Below are positions 18,394 to 26,210 of a stretch of DNA of 64,000 nucleotides, in pieces (position 1 is the stretch's first letter; each line of letters starts with the position of its first letter). The DNA comes from Lentisphaeria bacterium (GTDB lineage Bacteria > Verrucomicrobiota > Lentisphaeria > Victivallales > Victivallaceae), in NCBI GenBank assembly GCA_017508385.1, contig JAFVZB010000025.1, forward strand, positions 16,494 through 80,493, read 5' to 3'. The notes beneath the pieces are model-generated. The model was not told where the DNA came from, did no database searches, and saw only the letters and a list, made by a program, of their open reading frames with translations. Both the position numbers and the translations under genes were made by a program.

Positions 18394-19188
18394 ATGCGCC
18401 AGAGAATGCTTCTTCTGCTTGCCGTTATCTTCGGCTTGCTTGCCTTTGTTCTTACCTACCGTCAAATCGAATCCGAAAAACGCCGCATTTCCGGCAGTGC
18501 CAAAGTCGTTGACCTCATCCAGGTCAAGCGTGATATGGTCGAGGGAGAAACCATTACAGAAAATGACGTGCAGAAACTCCGCACCAGCCGTCAGGAGGAT
18601 GCGCTTGCCGACAGCCGTGAAATTCCGTGGCGTGCACTCTATCAGGTGGTCAACCACACCCTTGACAACTCGATCGTCAAAGGTCAGGTTTTGCAGTACA
18701 CTGACTTGAAGTCAGGAATGCGCCGCAACGGTTTCAGTGCCGTGGTGCAGAACAACTGGCGTGCCGTGTCGATTCCGGTGGATACGGTCTCTTCGGTCAA
18801 CAACCTTGTTCAGCCCAACGATAACGTCGATGTCATCGGAACTTTCCGTTTCCCCGATGTTCGGGGAGACAGTATGAAAGATACCGTCACCAAAACCATT
18901 TTGCAGAACGTCAAAGTCCTTGCCGTCGGCAAGGTGTGGCGTGCCGGGGAGGGCGAGGGCGGCGGACGCACCTATTCCACGGTGACTTTGCAGCTGATGC
19001 CCGATGAGGTAGAGATGGTCACGTTTGCCAGTCAGAAGGGTAAAATAACCCTCTCACTGCGCAATTTCAATGATACCAAAATATCCCGTGATATCGAGAA
19101 ACGCTCTGTTGATTTCCAGCAGCTCGAGCGTGAGATACCGGGGTACAATCAGCGGCGTGAGATGCGCCGCAACCGTGGAGTAAGGTGA
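18394..19188 (+). CDS. cpaB: Flp/Tad pilus assembly protein CpaB (RcpC)
   Basis: 264 aa with an N-terminal membrane anchor (MLLLLAVIFGLLAFVLTYR), then a SAF domain (VVDLIQVKRDMVEGETITENDV). The CpaB core follows: WRAVSIPVDTVSSVNNLVQPND and VDVIGTF, then VTLQLMPDEVEMVTFASQKGKI. CpaB is a periplasmic component of the Flp/Tad pilus apparatus thought to work with the secretin. AGGAG precedes the ATG. The FHA-CpaF gene follows with almost no gap. Secretin cpaC, prepilin peptidase, tadB/tadC and flp genes are absent from this window, so the system is split or incomplete. Confidence 0.88.
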   Translation: MRQRMLLLLAVIFGLLAFVLTYRQIESEKRRISGSAKVVDLIQVKRDMVEGETITENDVQKLRTSRQEDALADSREIPWRALYQVVNHTLDNSIVKGQVLQYTDLKSGMRRNGFSAVVQNNWRAVSIPVDTVSSVNNLVQPNDNVDVIGTFRFPDVRGDSMKDTVTKTILQNVKVLAVGKVWRAGEGEGGGRTYSTVTLQLMPDEVEMVTFASQKGKITLSLRNFNDTKISRDIEKRSVDFQQLEREIPGYNQRREMRRNRGVR

Positions 19189-19190
19189 TC

Positions 19191-20927
19191 ATGCCGCGTC
19201 TTGAAATATATCAGGCAGGATGTGCTCCGGTAAAAACTGAAATTCCCGAAGGAGCATACCTTGCCGGAGCAGGTGATGATTGCCATATCAGGTTGTCACG
19301 TCCTGATGTTTCCCGTCACCACGCCCAGATAGTTGTATCTTCAAGTCACATTACCGTGATCGATCTCGGCAGCAGTAACGGAACTGTTATCGGCAACTCC
19401 CGTGAGCCGATATTTTCCCAGCAGCCGGTGAAGGTCGAGCCGGGTGCCGAAATCAAGCTCGGACGCAGTACCACGCTCAAAGTGTTTCTCGACAGAAAGA
19501 TTGCATCCGAACCTGCTCCGCCTGCTCAGACCGAAGCAAAAAAGGTCTCTTCCACGGTCGCAGAGCCGAAGAAAGAAAATACCGGAGTTGATATTGCCAT
19601 GCCGGAAAAGGGAGAGGTTCCCAGACTTGATATATCAGGCATCCCTGCCGCACTGCGTCCGGTGGCTCAGGAAATAAAAAAGCAGGCGCACCGTGAACTT
19701 CTGGTCAGACTCAACCTCAAAAAGATGGCTCTTTCCGGAGTCTCAGAATCTGAACTCAATCAGCGTGCCGCCTCAATGGTCAAAGAGATACTCGGTCAGC
19801 TCACCGTGAAACTTCCGTCAGGATTGCGGCTCGATATCCTCGAAAAAGAGCTGATTCAGGAGGCTATCGGACTCGGTCCGCTCGAAGATCTTATTGCCCG
19901 TGATGATATCAGCGAAATCATGGTGAACGGCCCTGATCAGGTGTTCGTGGAAAAGGGCGGAGTGCTCTACCGTACCGACACTGCGTTTGCCGATGATGCG
20001 CAGGTTCTGTCGGCGATCGAGCGTATCGTTTCTCCGCTCGGCAGACGAATAGATGAGAGCAGTCCGATGGTCGATGCCCGTCTGGCTGACGGAAGCCGTG
20101 TCAATGCGATCATTCCTCCGCTGGCTCTCGGCGGACCATCTGTTACCATCCGTAAGTTTTCCAAAAAACCGCTTCAGGCATCTGACCTGGTGCGCTTCGG
20201 TTCGATATCACCTCAGATGGTGAAGTTTCTTGCGGTGTGCGTTGCGGTGAGAAAAAACATTCTGATTTCCGGAGGTACCGGTTCAGGAAAGACCACTTTG
20301 CTCAATGTGCTGAGCAGTTTTCTGCCCAACCGTGAGCGCATCGTTACCATCGAGGATGCCGCCGAGCTCCAGCTGCATCAGGAGCATCTGGTGCGCCTTG
20401 AATCCAGACCTCCCAACATCGAGGGCAGGGGAGAGATCACCATCCGTGACCTTGTGCGCAACAGTTTGCGTATGCGCCCGGACCGCATCGTGGTCGGTGA
20501 GTGCCGCGGCGGAGAGGCTCTTGATATGCTTCAGGCGATGAATACCGGTCACGACGGAAGTCTGACCACCATCCACGCCAACAGCCCGCGCGATGCGCTT
20601 TCCCGTCTGGAAACTCTGGTGCTGATGTCGGGATTCGATTTGCCGCTGAGAGCCATCCGTGAACAGATCGCCTCAGCCATCAATATCGTCGTGCAGATAA
20701 CCCGTGAGCGTGACGGAAGCCGCAAGGTGGTCAACATCAGTGAGATAATCAAGATGGAAGGCGACGTTATCACCATGCAGGATATCTTTACATTCCGCCA
20801 GACCGGCTGGGATGACGAAGGGCATATTTGCGGAGTTTACGAGCCTACTGGAAGTATTCCGAGCTTCATGGAAGATATCAAACGTGCTCAACTTGACTGC
20901 GATATTTCGCTCTTTGCCAAGCGTTGA
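19191..20927 (+). CDS. cpaF: FHA domain-CpaF/TadA secretion ATPase fusion
   Basis: 578 aa. Residues about 15-95 are a forkhead-associated phosphothreonine-binding domain ([22 protein letters not shown]). A variable Pro/Glu/Lys linker follows, then a CpaF/TadA ATPase from about residue 150. The ATPase has [14 protein letters not shown], Walker [10 protein letters not shown] (about 361-369), [18 protein letters not shown] and [15 protein letters not shown]. It powers Flp/Tad pilus assembly at the inner membrane. I prefer the ATG at 19191 to the overlapping GTG at 19185 because GGAG (19177-19180) is only 4 nt from the GTG. The FHA domain suggests control by Ser/Thr phosphorylation; the kinase is not in this window. 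Confidence 0.88.
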   Translation: MPRLEIYQAGCAPVKTEIPEGAYLAGAGDDCHIRLSRPDVSRHHAQIVVSSSHITVIDLGSSNGTVIGNSREPIFSQQPVKVEPGAEIKLGRSTTLKVFLDRKIASEPAPPAQTEAKKVSSTVAEPKKENTGVDIAMPEKGEVPRLDISGIPAALRPVAQEIKKQAHRELLVRLNLKKMALSGVSESELNQRAASMVKEILGQLTVKLPSGLRLDILEKELIQEAIGLGPLEDLIARDDISEIMVNGPDQVFVEKGGVLYRTDTAFADDAQVLSAIERIVSPLGRRIDESSPMVDARLADGSRVNAIIPPLALGGPSVTIRKFSKKPLQASDLVRFGSISPQMVKFLAVCVAVRKNILISGGTGSGKTTLLNVLSSFLPNRERIVTIEDAAELQLHQEHLVRLESRPPNIEGRGEITIRDLVRNSLRMRPDRIVVGECRGGEALDMLQAMNTGHDGSLTTIHANSPRDALSRLETLVLMSGFDLPLRAIREQIASAINIVVQITRERDGSRKVVNISEIIKMEGDVITMQDIFTFRQTGWDDEGHICGVYEPTGSIPSFMEDIKRAQLDCDISLFAKR

Positions 20928-20950
20928 GACGGATTTGTTCCGATTTATGA

Positions 20951-20980
20951 GGGGTTGTTGCTGAAACAATCCCTTTTTTT
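20951..20980 (+). terminator. Rho-independent terminator after cpaF
   Basis: GGGGTTGTT (20951-20959) pairs with AACAATCCC (20965-20973), one G-U pair, followed by seven T. Confidence 0.8.
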
Positions 20981-20993
20981 GTTGCGGAATTCC

Positions 20994-21022
20994 TTGTAAA
21001 AATGGCAAATGCGGTGTATTTT
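20994..21022 (+). promoter_or_regulatory. Promoter of the vor operon
   Basis: TTGTAA (20994-20999), 17 bp, TATTTT (21017-21022), shortly after the cpaF terminator and about 50 bp before vorD. Confidence 0.5.
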
Positions 21023-21072
21023 ATACAGATAGTTGAATTCACGGTCTTTTACTTTGTAAAAGGAGGTATAAT

Positions 21073-21300
21073 ATGGCTAAAAAACATCGTATAGAGATTT
21101 CTTTCGACGAGTGCAAGGGCTGCGGACGCTGCCTGCTCGCCTGTCCCAAGAAACTTCTTGCCATGGGTAAAGAGATCAATAAGCAGGGTTATACGGCTGT
21201 CGAGGTCGCAGAACCCACCAACTGCATCGGCTGCGGAGCCTGTTTCTATCAGTGTCCCGAACCCGGTGCCATCACCATTTATGAAATCGTGGAGGATTGA
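21073..21300 (+). CDS. vorD: 2-oxoacid:ferredoxin oxidoreductase delta subunit (ferredoxin-like)
   Basis: 75 aa with two 4Fe-4S motifs, CKGCGRCLLACP and CIGCGACFYQCPEPGA. It relays electrons from the TPP subunit to ferredoxin. AAAGGAGG precedes the ATG. First gene of a three-gene operon with vorB and the fused vorA-vorC gene. Confidence 0.88.
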   Translation: MAKKHRIEISFDECKGCGRCLLACPKKLLAMGKEINKQGYTAVEVAEPTNCIGCGACFYQCPEPGAITIYEIVED

Positions 21301-21305
21301 CGACT

Positions 21306-22379
21306 ATGAAATACAACAAACGTCTGCTCCTCAAGGGAAATGAGGCGGCTGTTTACGGTGCTCTGATCGCCGGATGCGACTGCTACTTCGGTTATCCCAT
21401 CACTCCCGCCAGCGAGGTCGCACAGACTGCGGCACAGCTTTTTCCGCAGTTGAACCGCACCTTTTTGCAGGCGGAGTCCGAAATCGGAGCCATCAACATG
21501 GTCATCGGCGGTGCCGCCGCCGGTAAACGGGTCATGACCGGTTCATCCGGCCTCGGAATCAGTCTCAAGCAGGAGGGCATGAGCTATCTTGCCGCCTACG
21601 AGATGCCCGCTCTTATCATCGACGTGACCCGCGGAGGTCCGGGACTCGGCAACATCGGTCCTGAACAGGCTGATTATTTCCAGCTGGTCAAAGGCGGCGG
21701 TCACGGCAGCTATCACTGTCTGGTGTTCACCCCCAACTCCGCTCAGGAAATGTGCGATATGTCCATCAAGGCATTTGAGCTTGCCGAAAAGTACCGTATG
21801 CCTGCCTATGTCATGGCTGACGGCGTCATCGGTCAGATGATGGAAAGCGTTCTGCTGCCCGAGCCCAAAGAGTTCGACTATGACCCCGAGTGGAAGATGG
21901 GCCGCTACGTCAACGGCGAAGCCCAGGTCATCACCAGTATCTACATGGAGTACAACGACCTTGAGGCGTTGAACAACCGTCTTCAGGCAAAATACCGTGA
22001 GATCGAGAAAAACGAGCAGTCCTACGAGGAGTACATGGCTGACGATGCCGAGGTACTCATCGTTGCTTACGGAATTTGCAGCCGTATCGCCCGCGGAGTG
22101 GTCGATACCATGCGTGCCGACGGAGTGAAAGTCGGTCTGGTGCGTCCGAAGATGGTCTATCCGTTCCCGGTCGATCCGTTGAAGAAACACGTTGAGAATG
22201 GAACCGTTAAAGCGGTTATGAGTCTTGAAATGAGTGCAGGTCAGATGATCGAGGATGTCCGTCTTGCAGTCGAGTGCAAAGTGCCCGTCTATCTCCAGAA
22301 CCGCATGGGAGGAAACATTCCTTCCGGAGCGGAAGTCGTTGAGGGCGTCAGGACAATTCTGAAGGAGATTGCAAAATGA
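21306..22379 (+). CDS. vorB: 2-oxoacid:ferredoxin oxidoreductase alpha subunit (VorB type)
   Basis: 357 aa. The pyrimidine-binding domain I opens with LLKGNEAAVYGALIAGCDCY and GYPITPASEVAQ, and has TGSSGLGISLKQEGMSYLA and RGGPGLGNIGPEQADY. Domain II includes EVLIVAYGICSRIARG. The resemblance is to VorB of branched-chain 2-oxoacid (2-oxoisovalerate) oxidoreductases, but 2-oxoglutarate (Kor) specificity cannot be excluded by reading. GGAGG at 21291-21295 favours the ATG at 21306 over an upstream in-frame TTG. The enzyme oxidatively decarboxylates 2-oxoacids to acyl-CoA and reduces ferredoxin, typical of anaerobes. Confidence 0.88.
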   Translation: MKYNKRLLLKGNEAAVYGALIAGCDCYFGYPITPASEVAQTAAQLFPQLNRTFLQAESEIGAINMVIGGAAAGKRVMTGSSGLGISLKQEGMSYLAAYEMPALIIDVTRGGPGLGNIGPEQADYFQLVKGGGHGSYHCLVFTPNSAQEMCDMSIKAFELAEKYRMPAYVMADGVIGQMMESVLLPEPKEFDYDPEWKMGRYVNGEAQVITSIYMEYNDLEALNNRLQAKYREIEKNEQSYEEYMADDAEVLIVAYGICSRIARGVVDTMRADGVKVGLVRPKMVYPFPVDPLKKHVENGTVKAVMSLEMSAGQMIEDVRLAVECKVPVYLQNRMGGNIPSGAEVVEGVRTILKEIAK

Positions 22380-23857
22380 GCATGGAAAAAGTAAAATTCG
22401 GCAGATCAAAAGTCTTCTTCGATCCGTTTAACCGCCGTCCCGGTCCGATCAAGAAAAATATGCACTACTGCCCCGGCTGCGGTCACGGTATTCTGCACAA
22501 GCTCATTGCTGAGGCAATCGAGCATTACGGAATCCAGCAGGATGTTGCGTTCATCGCTCCCGTCGGCTGCGCCGTGTTCGCCTACTACTATTTCAATACC
22601 GGAGCTATTTCAGTTCCCCACGGACGTGCGCCTGCCGTCGGTACCGGTGTCGGACGTGCCAATCCCGAAAAATTCGTCATCAGCTATCAGGGCGACGGCG
22701 ACCTTGCCGCTATCGGATTCAATGAGTTCATTCAGGCTGCCAACCGCGGAGAGAAGATGACCATTTTCTTCGTCAACAATACCAACTACGGTATGACCGG
22801 CGGTCAGATGGCTCCGACCACTCTGCCCGGTCAGAAGACGACCACCACTCCGTTCGGAAGAAATCCGCTTACCGAGGGATATCCCATCAACGTGAGCAGT
22901 CTCATCAACACTCTGACTTCTCCCGTTTACATCGAGCGTGTCGCTCTCACCAGCACCGCACGCATCGCCGCTGCCAAGAAGGCGGTTTACAAGGGAATCG
23001 AGAACCTGCGTGACCGCAAGGGATTCAGCTTTATTGAAGTCCTTGCTCCGTGCCCGATCAACCTGCGCATGACCACCGAGCAGCTCAACGACTTTATCGA
23101 GAACAAGATGACTGAGTTCTTCCCCATCGGATGTGTCCGCGACCGTTCAGCGGAAACAGCTGTGGGCGAGCTGCCTCCGGCAACCATCCATGAGCCGGCT
23201 GAAGTTATGGCAAAGCTCTTCCCGCTCCGGCAGGAAGGCGGAGTCGCCGATGATTTCCGCAACGACAGCGAGATATTCAACCGTGAGCTGCGCATCCGCA
23301 TGAGCGGTTTCGGAGGTCAGGGAATCCTGAGTCTCGGTCACAACTTTGCCAATATGGCACGGCTGCGCAACTTCAACGTCAGCTGGATGCCCTCATACGG
23401 TCCCGAGCAGCGCGGAGGTGCGGCAAGCTGCGCCGTTATCCTCAGCCGCGGAGTTATTTCCAACCCGATGGTCGATAATAACTGTGATTTGCTCATCGCT
23501 CTTACTCAGATGGCTCTCGATAAGTTCGGACATCAGCTTTCCGACAACGGAATTTTGATTTACGACCGTTCAGCTATGAGCAAGCCCGAGGTCAAAGGCA
23601 ATCAGAAGGTCTTCGGACTCGACGCTCTTGCCATTGCCAACAGCGTGGGCAATCCCAAGTGCGCCAACTCAGTTATTCTGGGTGCGCTCGCTGTGATACT
23701 CAAAAAATACGCTCCGCTCACTGAGGGAGATGCAGCCGATTACGACAAGGTCTATCGTGAGGCATTGACCGAGAGTTTCGGTTCAAAACCGAAAGTGCTC
23801 GAGCAGAACTTCGCCGCTTTCGAGGCGGGCAAAGCTGCCATGGCAGCCGAGCTCTGA
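22376..23857 (+). CDS. Fused TPP (VorA) and gamma (VorC) subunits of 2-oxoacid:ferredoxin oxidoreductase
   Basis: 493 aa. Residues 1-270 are the beta (TPP) subunit: YCPGCGHGILHKLIAEAI, GDGDLAAIGFNEFIQ (106-120) and NNTNYGMTGGQ, which holds the TPP-Mg site. Residues about 303-480 are the gamma subunit: RMSGFGGQGILSLG, SYGPEQRGGAASCAVI and NGILIYD. In most genomes these are two genes; here they are one chain joined by a linker of about 40 residues (270-302). The start overlaps the vorB stop by 4 bp. The complete enzyme would then be VorD-VorB-VorAC. Confidence 0.88.
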   Translation: MSMEKVKFGRSKVFFDPFNRRPGPIKKNMHYCPGCGHGILHKLIAEAIEHYGIQQDVAFIAPVGCAVFAYYYFNTGAISVPHGRAPAVGTGVGRANPEKFVISYQGDGDLAAIGFNEFIQAANRGEKMTIFFVNNTNYGMTGGQMAPTTLPGQKTTTTPFGRNPLTEGYPINVSSLINTLTSPVYIERVALTSTARIAAAKKAVYKGIENLRDRKGFSFIEVLAPCPINLRMTTEQLNDFIENKMTEFFPIGCVRDRSAETAVGELPPATIHEPAEVMAKLFPLRQEGGVADDFRNDSEIFNRELRIRMSGFGGQGILSLGHNFANMARLRNFNVSWMPSYGPEQRGGAASCAVILSRGVISNPMVDNNCDLLIALTQMALDKFGHQLSDNGILIYDRSAMSKPEVKGNQKVFGLDALAIANSVGNPKCANSVILGALAVILKKYAPLTEGDAADYDKVYREALTESFGSKPKVLEQNFAAFEAGKAAMAAEL

Positions 23858-23880
23858 CCTGAGCGGAAAGAAAAATAACT

Positions 23881-23924
23881 GATTGAAGGGGAAATCTTTG
23901 TTTGTGCAGGATTTCCCCTCAATC
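23881..23924. terminator. Strong hairpin after the vor operon
   Basis: Left arm 23881-23896 and right arm 23910-23924 pair over 15 bp with one bulged A (core GGGGAAATC/GATTTCCCC). There is no T run after it, so it may be a processing or rho-dependent site rather than a classic terminator. Confidence 0.55.
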
Positions 23925-23964
23925 ATATACCGGAAAACAACTTTTTTGAACAGAAAGTAACGCT

Positions 23965-25131
23965 ATGTCAAGACACACTTTTTTTACCGATGCCGAACTT
24001 TTATCCGGCAGAAGCGTCGAGCTTTCAAAAGAGCAGAAGCACCATCTCTTCAAGGTGTTCCGTGCGGTATGCGGTGATGAAGTTGAGTTGCTCGACGGCA
24101 GAGGCACGATAGCCCGGGGATGTGTCGAGGCTGACAAGAGTGTTTTGATAACTCAGGTCGAGCAGGTGGAAAAATCAGGAGCGGAACTGCATCTTGTTTT
24201 TGCTCTGCCACGGAAAAATCAGCTCGATCTTCTGTTGAAACAGGCAGGAGAACTTGGAGTGGCTGAACTCCATCCGGTGCGTTTCGAGCGCAGTGTGTCT
24301 CAGGCTGATTGCAAAGAGCGTTGGACTACTTTGCTTGAAGAGGCTTGCAAACAGTCAAAAAATCCGTTTCTTCCGGTGATAAATCCGGTGAGCGGACTTG
24401 CTGAAAAACTTGATGAGTTGAAGAATCGGGAAATTCCGGTGGTGTTTGGAGCCATTCGCTCGGCGACGGGTAATTTACAGCGCAGCAGCCGTGCCGCATG
24501 GGTGGTCGGACCCGAGGGCGGATTTACTGACGAAGAGGAAGAGCTTATGAGGGAAAAAGGAGCTCTTCCGCTCAATCTCGGTCCGTGGGTGCTCAGATTG
24601 GAAACCGCCGCCTGCGCCGGTATCGCCGTGTTGAGGCAACTGCTCGCCATACTTCTGCTGGCAGTGGTGTTGACCGGATGCGGACGCAATGGAGCAAATG
24701 ATCCCTTTTTCAAAAAGGCAGAGCGTGCCCGCAACAGCGGCGACTATAAGTCGGCGATGAATTTTTATCGCAGGGCGTTGTACCGTAATCCACACAACGC
24801 TGATATCCACCTGAAAATCGCAAATCTCTGCGATGAGTCGCTCAACGATCATATTGCGGCAATCTACTATTACAACGAGTATCTGAAACTGGTTCCGCCG
24901 GAAAGTGCGGATGCTCAAACTGTTGTTAAATTGCGTGATCTGGTGGAAAAAAGATTGTTCCGTCAGGCGGGTAACAAATTTGCTCCGACAGCTGAACTCG
25001 AAAAGCTGCGCAAGGATAACGCCTATCTGCTTGATCTCAACCGCCGTCTGGCAAAGATCATTCGTGAACAGCAGCGCATCAAGGCAAAAAAAACGCCGCA
25101 GAAAAAATCTGCGGCAGGTAAAAAACGGTAA
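23965..25131 (+). CDS. RsmE-family 16S rRNA m3U1498 methyltransferase fused in frame to a TPR lipoprotein
   Basis: 388-aa open frame. Residues 1-224 are a complete RsmE-type SPOUT methyltransferase: SKEQKHHLFKVFRAVCGDEV, FALPRKNQLDLLLKQAGELG, VVGPEGGFTDEEEELM and LGPWVLRLETAACAGIAVL, the last being the SAM-binding knot where RsmE normally ends. Immediately after comes LLAILLLAVVLTGC (residues 226-239), a lipoprotein signal with lipobox. It is followed by a TPR-like part (AERARNSGDYKSAMNFYRRALYR) and a Lys-rich tail. A cytoplasmic rRNA enzyme and an exported lipoprotein are unlikely to work as one chain, so the 3' part may also be translated from an internal start near 24628. The 3' end converges on the next gene with 3 bp between stops. 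Confidence 0.75.
   Translation: MSRHTFFTDAELLSGRSVELSKEQKHHLFKVFRAVCGDEVELLDGRGTIARGCVEADKSVLITQVEQVEKSGAELHLVFALPRKNQLDLLLKQAGELGVAELHPVRFERSVSQADCKERWTTLLEEACKQSKNPFLPVINPVSGLAEKLDELKNREIPVVFGAIRSATGNLQRSSRAAWVVGPEGGFTDEEEELMREKGALPLNLGPWVLRLETAACAGIAVLRQLLAILLLAVVLTGCGRNGANDPFFKKAERARNSGDYKSAMNFYRRALYRNPHNADIHLKIANLCDESLNDHIAAIYYYNEYLKLVPPESADAQTVVKLRDLVEKRLFRQAGNKFAPTAELEKLRKDNAYLLDLNRRLAKIIREQQRIKAKKTPQKKSAAGKKR
24628..25131 (+). other. Possible internal start giving a stand-alone TPR lipoprotein
   Basis: GTG at 24628 or TTG at 24631 would begin a protein opening with LRQLLAILLLAVVLTGC, a well-formed signal peptide with lipobox (Cys codon 24679-24681). I see no clear Shine-Dalgarno sequence before either codon. 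This is an inference from the signal peptide only. Confidence 0.35.
25085..25115 (-). terminator. Terminator for the minus-strand gene, embedded in the 3' end of the opposite gene
   Basis: On the minus strand GCCGCAGA (25108-25115) pairs with TCTGCGGC (25095-25102), followed by a run of eight T (25086-25093). The same bases encode the Lys-rich tail (KKTPQKKSAAG) of the + strand lipoprotein part. Confidence 0.7.
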
Positions 25132-25134
25132 GTT

Positions 25135-26118
25135 TTATTCGGCGGAATTGCCATTGAGTTCTGCTATCTCTTTCTCGATTTGAGCGATTTTTGACTCTAT
25201 CTCGTTTCTCTTCTGCTCGACAGCTTCTGCGTTGCGGCGGTTGTTGCTTTCGACTCTGCGGTTGTGGACTGCGGCATTTCTGAGCACTCCCTCGAGATAG
25301 TGTATCTCTTTTCTCAGAGCAGTTACCTCACGGCGATACTGCATTTGATTGCCGAGGATGGCTCTGCTGTTTCGATGAGTGTTTCTGTATGTGTTTGCCG
25401 TTTCGCTATCCCACACGACTTTGTGAGTGCGGCAGAGATAGCGCACCGGAGTGATATGGTCGTCACGGTAGCGGTTGGGGAATTTCCAGCTTTTGTGGTG
25501 GTGCAAATGGCGGGTGCAGTAGTCAGTGCCGACCATGTCGTAGTGTTCGCAGAAATACATTCCTCCGGAAACTGTGGCACGGCAGGTTCTGGTCATTTTG
25601 CGCTCAAAACGGACATCGGTTCCGTTGATGCACATATCGAAGCAGGCGAATTTGTTATTTCCGATAAGCTCATTTATTTTTCTCAGCCAGCCTTCACGCT
25701 CTCTGATTTTACTTTTAGCGGCATTTATTTTTGCGCTGACAGCCGCAACGTCGATCAACTTACCGTTGCGGGAACTTCTGACGTTACTGAGTTCACGCTT
25801 TGCGTCTTCGAGTTCCTTTTGTTTCAGTGCAAGTTTTTCGGCACGCTCTTTGGCATCTGCCTCTTTGCGGGCTCTCTCTTCGGCAAGACGTCTGTTGCGC
25901 TCATCATCCTCCTGCTTTTTCAGCAGCTCGGAAAGTTTCATGGATTCCAGCTGAAGTTTCTGTTGCAGAACGGTTATGCTTTTTCTCAGTTCCTCGGATT
26001 GTTCACGCTCTTTTTCAAATTTGATTTTCAGAGCATCGTAACGCTTTTCGCTGTACTTGTGGAAGCCGAAAAAGCCGCAAGCTCCGGCAATTATGACCAA
26101 TGCTAAAATAATTCTCAT
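25135..26118 (-). CDS. Membrane-anchored coiled-coil protein with a Cys/His-rich centre, unknown function
   Basis: 327 aa. One N-terminal transmembrane segment (IILALVIIAGACGFFGF) precedes a long charged coiled coil (about 25-150). A central block follows with Cys159, 163, 179, 190, 201 and 229 and many His (192, 204, 206-208, 221, 232), including CTRHLHHHKSWKFP and RYLCRTHKVVW. A second coiled coil ends the chain (about 255-320). The pattern suggests metal binding or disulfides in a periplasmic domain displayed between two coils. I do not recognise the family. It has its own promoter (26163-26190) and terminator, so it is monocistronic. Confidence 0.7.
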   Translation of the reverse strand: MRIILALVIIAGACGFFGFHKYSEKRYDALKIKFEKEREQSEELRKSITVLQQKLQLESMKLSELLKKQEDDERNRRLAEERARKEADAKERAEKLALKQKELEDAKRELSNVRSSRNGKLIDVAAVSAKINAAKSKIREREGWLRKINELIGNNKFACFDMCINGTDVRFERKMTRTCRATVSGGMYFCEHYDMVGTDYCTRHLHHHKSWKFPNRYRDDHITPVRYLCRTHKVVWDSETANTYRNTHRNSRAILGNQMQYRREVTALRKEIHYLEGVLRNAAVHNRRVESNNRRNAEAVEQKRNEIESKIAQIEKEIAELNGNSAE

Positions 26119-26162
26119 CGCAGTTCCCTTATCTGAGATTTTTTTGAAGACAATATATTATT

Positions 26163-26190
26163 AATATAGCACAAATATCGGTATTGTCAA
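26163..26190 (-). promoter_or_regulatory. Promoter of the Cys/His-rich coiled-coil gene
   Basis: On the minus strand: TTGACA (26185-26190), 16 bp, TATATT (26163-26168), about 45 bp before the ATG. Confidence 0.55.
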
Positions 26191-26210
26191 TGAATTATGA
26201 TCGTTTGACA

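Noticed and set aside
23965..25131. Frameshift explanation for the RsmE-lipoprotein junction
   Set aside because: Both parts are in the same frame with no stop between them, so no frameshift is needed; a sequence error or recent stop loss remains possible and is noted in the finding.
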